Shown: piece after piece, positions 4,891 through 7,183 of the stretch
How the letters are laid out: the number at the start of each line of letters is the position of its first letter
Numbering within the stretch: the first letter of the stretch is position 1
From: JBBSTY01 sp038235385
GTDB taxonomy: Bacteria > Actinomycetota > Acidimicrobiia > Acidimicrobiales > Acidimicrobilacustridaceae
NCBI GenBank assembly: GCA_038235385.1
Contig: JBBSTY010000170.1
Span: 1 to 7,183 of the forward strand
Length of the DNA: 7,183 nucleotides
Direction of reading: 5' to 3'
Translations under genes and position numbers: made by a program
Notes under the pieces: model-generated
Database searches by the model: none
Seen by the model: only the letters and a program-made list of their open reading frames with translations
What the model was told of the DNA's origin: nothing

Positions 4891-7178
4891 CGATCCTGAC
4901 GATCGGGTCGGACCGGGGGTCGGCCTCGACGTCGGTCGGGCCGCGGCAGACGGGACTCGAACCGGCGGGTGCCGCCCGGCTCGCGCTCGTGGGGCAGACC
5001 CCGTTCGTCTCACCCACCGACACGTTGCGCATCGACCTCGACGTCACCGGAGCCCCCACCGAGGCCGACGTCACCTTCACCGTCTGGCCCTCGGTCACGG
5101 CGCCGGATGATCCGGGTACCGCCCAGGCCCGCTTCGATGCGTGGGTCGACGGCTCCGCCGGCACGCAGGGCAACCCGTTCAACAGCCCCAAGACCTTCGC
5201 GCTCGCCTCGCTCCCGCCCGCTGACGGATCCGGCCGGATCAACGCCTCGTTCCAGATCGTCCCCGAGGGCGCCGAGGTACCCCTGGTCGGTTTCGCGATC
5301 GCCGACCCGGGCGTGTACCCGTTCACCGTCACGCTCACCGAGCCCGAGGGTGGGGCCGTGCTCGACAGCCTCACGACCTACCTCGTGCGGCTCCCCACCG
5401 ACGCCGAGACCGCGCCGCCCCTCACCGTGGCGCCGGTGGTCGATGTCCACGCACCCGTCGCGCTCCGGCCCGACGGCACCCGAGCGCTCGACCCGGCGGC
5501 GATCCGCAGGACCGAGCGCATGGTGGACGCGCTCGCCTCGGCACCGTCGGTGCCCGTCACCGTCGACGCGACACCCGAGACCCTCGAAGCGCTCGCCGGC
5601 GCCGGGCCGCTCCCGCCCCTCGACGCCTCAGCCGATCCGACCGACGCCGGACCGGCCGTGGGGACCGGCGCCGAGCTCATCGGCGCGCTCCAGTCCGCTC
5701 TGGTTGGTCGGTCGGTGCTCGGTTCCACCTACGTCGACATCGACCTCCCGGCGTGGACGAGCTCGGGGATGGACTCGGTGATCGCCTACCAGATCTCCCA
5801 CGGAGCGAACGTCACCGAGGCGGTGTTGCCCGAGCGAGCGCCGGTGGACAGCCGGACCTGGGTCGCCGACACCGACATCACCGCCGATGCGCTCACACAG
5901 CTGCGCGCCAACGGCATCGAGCAGGTGGTGCTGCCCGAATCGATCGTCGGCCCGGTCGACCCACGCACGACCAACGATCCCGGTGGCGCCCAGGCGCGAG
6001 CTGTCCAGCCGTTCACCGTGAAGGACGGCGCCGGCGACGAGCTCCGGGCGGTGACCGCACATCCTGCGTTCGGGCGTCGCCTCGTCACCACCGACGATCC
6101 CGCCCTCAACGCGCAGATCCTCGTCGCCGACCTCGCCGTCACCTACCTCGGGGCACAGCGTCCCCGAGTGGCCGACTTCCCGACCGCGGCGCGCGGCGTC
6201 ACGTTCACCGTCCCCGACGACGAGCTGGCGTTCCGGTCGCTGGGACCGTTCCTCACCGCGCTGGGATCACGGCCGTCGCCCGACGGCGGCGGCGCCGCCA
6301 TCGTGTCCCCGGCGACGCTCGACGGCCTGTTCGCCATCGCGCGACCCGACGGGCCCACCGACGGTTCGGGCTCGATCCGCAGCATCGACTCCGAGTCCTC
6401 GACCGACGGGTCGACGGACATGGGCGACTACCCGGATCGCCTCGATGACGCCGAGCTCGCGTTGAGCGCCTACGAGTCGATGGTCGTCGACACCGCTCCG
6501 CAGCTCGTGCTCCCCCTCCGTCAGCTCCTCGATGTCTCCGGCGCGGCAGGGTTCGACGCCACCGAGCGCCAGCAGTACCTGGATACCAGCACCCGCACGG
6601 TCCACGACGCGGTCGGGGCGGTGCAGATCCCCGACCAGGACCAGGTGACGCTCACCCAGACCGAGTACGAGCTCCCCGTCTTCTTGGAGAACGGCCTCGC
6701 CTACCCGGTCGAGGTCACCCTGACCCTCGCCAGCCCCAAGCTCACGTTCCCCGACGGCGACCAGTTCGAGGTCCGCCTGGATCCCGGCCGCAACCGCGTG
6801 CCCGTCCGTGTGGAGACGGTCTCCGGCGGCACGTTCTCGATGTCGATCGATGTCGCCACCCCCGACAACCGGCGCCAGATCGGCTCGGACATCATCGAGA
6901 TCCGGTCCACCGCCATCTCGGGCCTCGGGCTCATCCTGTCGATCGGGGCCGGGTTCTTCCTGCTGGTGTGGTGGGTGCGGAACTGGCGCAAGTCCCGCCG
7001 CCGGATCGACGCCACGAGCCCGCCCACCGAGCAGACGGTGGACTCGGGCGTCGATCCCCACGCGAGCTTCACCGTGGGTTCGCTCGACGAGCTCATCGCC
7101 GGGAGCACCGGTGCGCCCGGCGCGGGTGACCGGCCCGAGGCACCCTCCCGGACCTCGCCGGATCCCCGACAGACCTGA
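4821..7178 (+). CDS. DUF6049 family secreted membrane-anchored protein
   Basis: A protein of about 785 residues. N-terminal TRARRRG followed by a hydrophobic stretch (about 12-28) is a textbook signal peptide, with possible cleavage near GSA (33-35). The large extracytoplasmic part has a beta-rich N-terminal region, a middle region that may be an alpha/beta barrel-like fold (TYVDIDLPAW at about 303-312), and a Ser/Asp-rich linker. A beta-sandwich-like region (about 610-690) leads to one transmembrane helix (ISGLGLILSIGAGFFLLVWWV, about 699-719). A basic stop-transfer segment (RNWRKSRRR) and a cytoplasmic tail of about 66 residues follow. This architecture matches DUF6049 proteins such as M. 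tuberculosis Rv3909, which precede murJ; a role in envelope or peptidoglycan synthesis is inferred from that context. The only ATG/GTG/TTG start in the open frame before the signal core is GTG 4872, which removes the basic n-region and has no ribosome site. I therefore prefer ATT 4821, read here as a damaged ATG of an ATGA overlap. If GTG is used, the product has 768 residues. Confidence 0.85.
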   Translation: MTRARRRGPASSAALVAVVLALLTILTIGSDRGSASTSVGPRQTGLEPAGAARLALVGQTPFVSPTDTLRIDLDVTGAPTEADVTFTVWPSVTAPDDPGTAQARFDAWVDGSAGTQGNPFNSPKTFALASLPPADGSGRINASFQIVPEGAEVPLVGFAIADPGVYPFTVTLTEPEGGAVLDSLTTYLVRLPTDAETAPPLTVAPVVDVHAPVALRPDGTRALDPAAIRRTERMVDALASAPSVPVTVDATPETLEALAGAGPLPPLDASADPTDAGPAVGTGAELIGALQSALVGRSVLGSTYVDIDLPAWTSSGMDSVIAYQISHGANVTEAVLPERAPVDSRTWVADTDITADALTQLRANGIEQVVLPESIVGPVDPRTTNDPGGAQARAVQPFTVKDGAGDELRAVTAHPAFGRRLVTTDDPALNAQILVADLAVTYLGAQRPRVADFPTAARGVTFTVPDDELAFRSLGPFLTALGSRPSPDGGGAAIVSPATLDGLFAIARPDGPTDGSGSIRSIDSESSTDGSTDMGDYPDRLDDAELALSAYESMVVDTAPQLVLPLRQLLDVSGAAGFDATERQQYLDTSTRTVHDAVGAVQIPDQDQVTLTQTEYELPVFLENGLAYPVEVTLTLASPKLTFPDGDQFEVRLDPGRNRVPVRVETVSGGTFSMSIDVATPDNRRQIGSDIIEIRSTAISGLGLILSIGAGFFLLVWWVRNWRKSRRRIDATSPPTEQTVDSGVDPHASFTVGSLDELIAGSTGAPGAGDRPEAPSRTSPDPRQT

Positions 7179-7183
7179 ACGAC

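Noticed and set aside
4093..7178. A single GNAT-DUF6049 fusion gene created by a frameshift in the C-run at 4783-4789
   Set aside because: The DUF6049 frame is open back to 4758, so one extra C would fuse the genes. But the signal peptide at 4821 onward and the near-ATGA junction fit two separate coupled genes better.
1..7183. Defence system, mobile element, CRISPR array or RNA gene
   Set aside because: I saw no transposase, integrase, direct-repeat array, tRNA-like fold or rRNA segment, and gene content and composition are uniform and chromosomal.

Overview
The window is very GC-rich with strongly GC-biased third codon positions, tightly packed genes, GTG starts and leaderless-type promoters. 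Together with the gene content this points to a chromosome of the Actinomycetota, perhaps an Acidimicrobiia-like lineage; the class is an inference I cannot test here. I see no sign of a plasmid, phage, insertion sequence, CRISPR array, tRNA or rRNA.

Layout from left to right. A few codons that look like the end of an upstream plus-strand gene (stop at 26-28) come first. Next is a class I SAM-dependent methyltransferase (171-986, plus), which converges on a small two-helix membrane protein (1265-1008, minus). Two more minus-strand genes follow: a CCA tRNA nucleotidyltransferase with an HD domain (2806-1376), and upstream of it a class II histone-deacetylase-fold (AcuC/HDAC-like) enzyme (3879-2866). 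A 213-bp divergent intergenic region (3880-4092) holds candidate promoters for both sides and a perfect 16-bp palindrome. To the right, on the plus strand, are a GNAT acetyltransferase (from 4093) and a large secreted, membrane-anchored DUF6049-family protein (ending at 7178). No gene-free stretch exceeds 300 bases.

The core resembles the conserved actinobacterial block pcnA/cca (minus) - [Nudix hydrolase] - DUF6049 - murJ (mviN), as in Mycobacterium tuberculosis Rv3907c-Rv3910, usually near the replication origin. In this window a deacetylase and an acetyltransferase sit where the Nudix gene would be expected. murJ would be predicted just beyond the right edge. The genes do not form an obvious single pathway: tRNA 3'-end maturation, lysine or small-molecule acetylation/deacetylation, and an envelope protein probably linked to peptidoglycan precursor export.

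The most noteworthy observation is the GNAT/DUF6049 junction. The sequence there reads ATTA (4821-4824), exactly where a classical ATGA stop/start overlap would give both proteins sensible ends. One base (T at 4823 instead of G) leaves DUF6049 with only an ATT start or a badly placed GTG start. It also extends the acetyltransferase with a low-complexity tail that begins with a TTA codon. This is either a sequence error, a real recent mutation, or a genuine ATT start. Other points of interest are -10-like hexamers placed exactly six bases before the GTG starts of both the deacetylase and the CCA enzyme, and the divergent acetyltransferase/deacetylase pairing around a palindrome.
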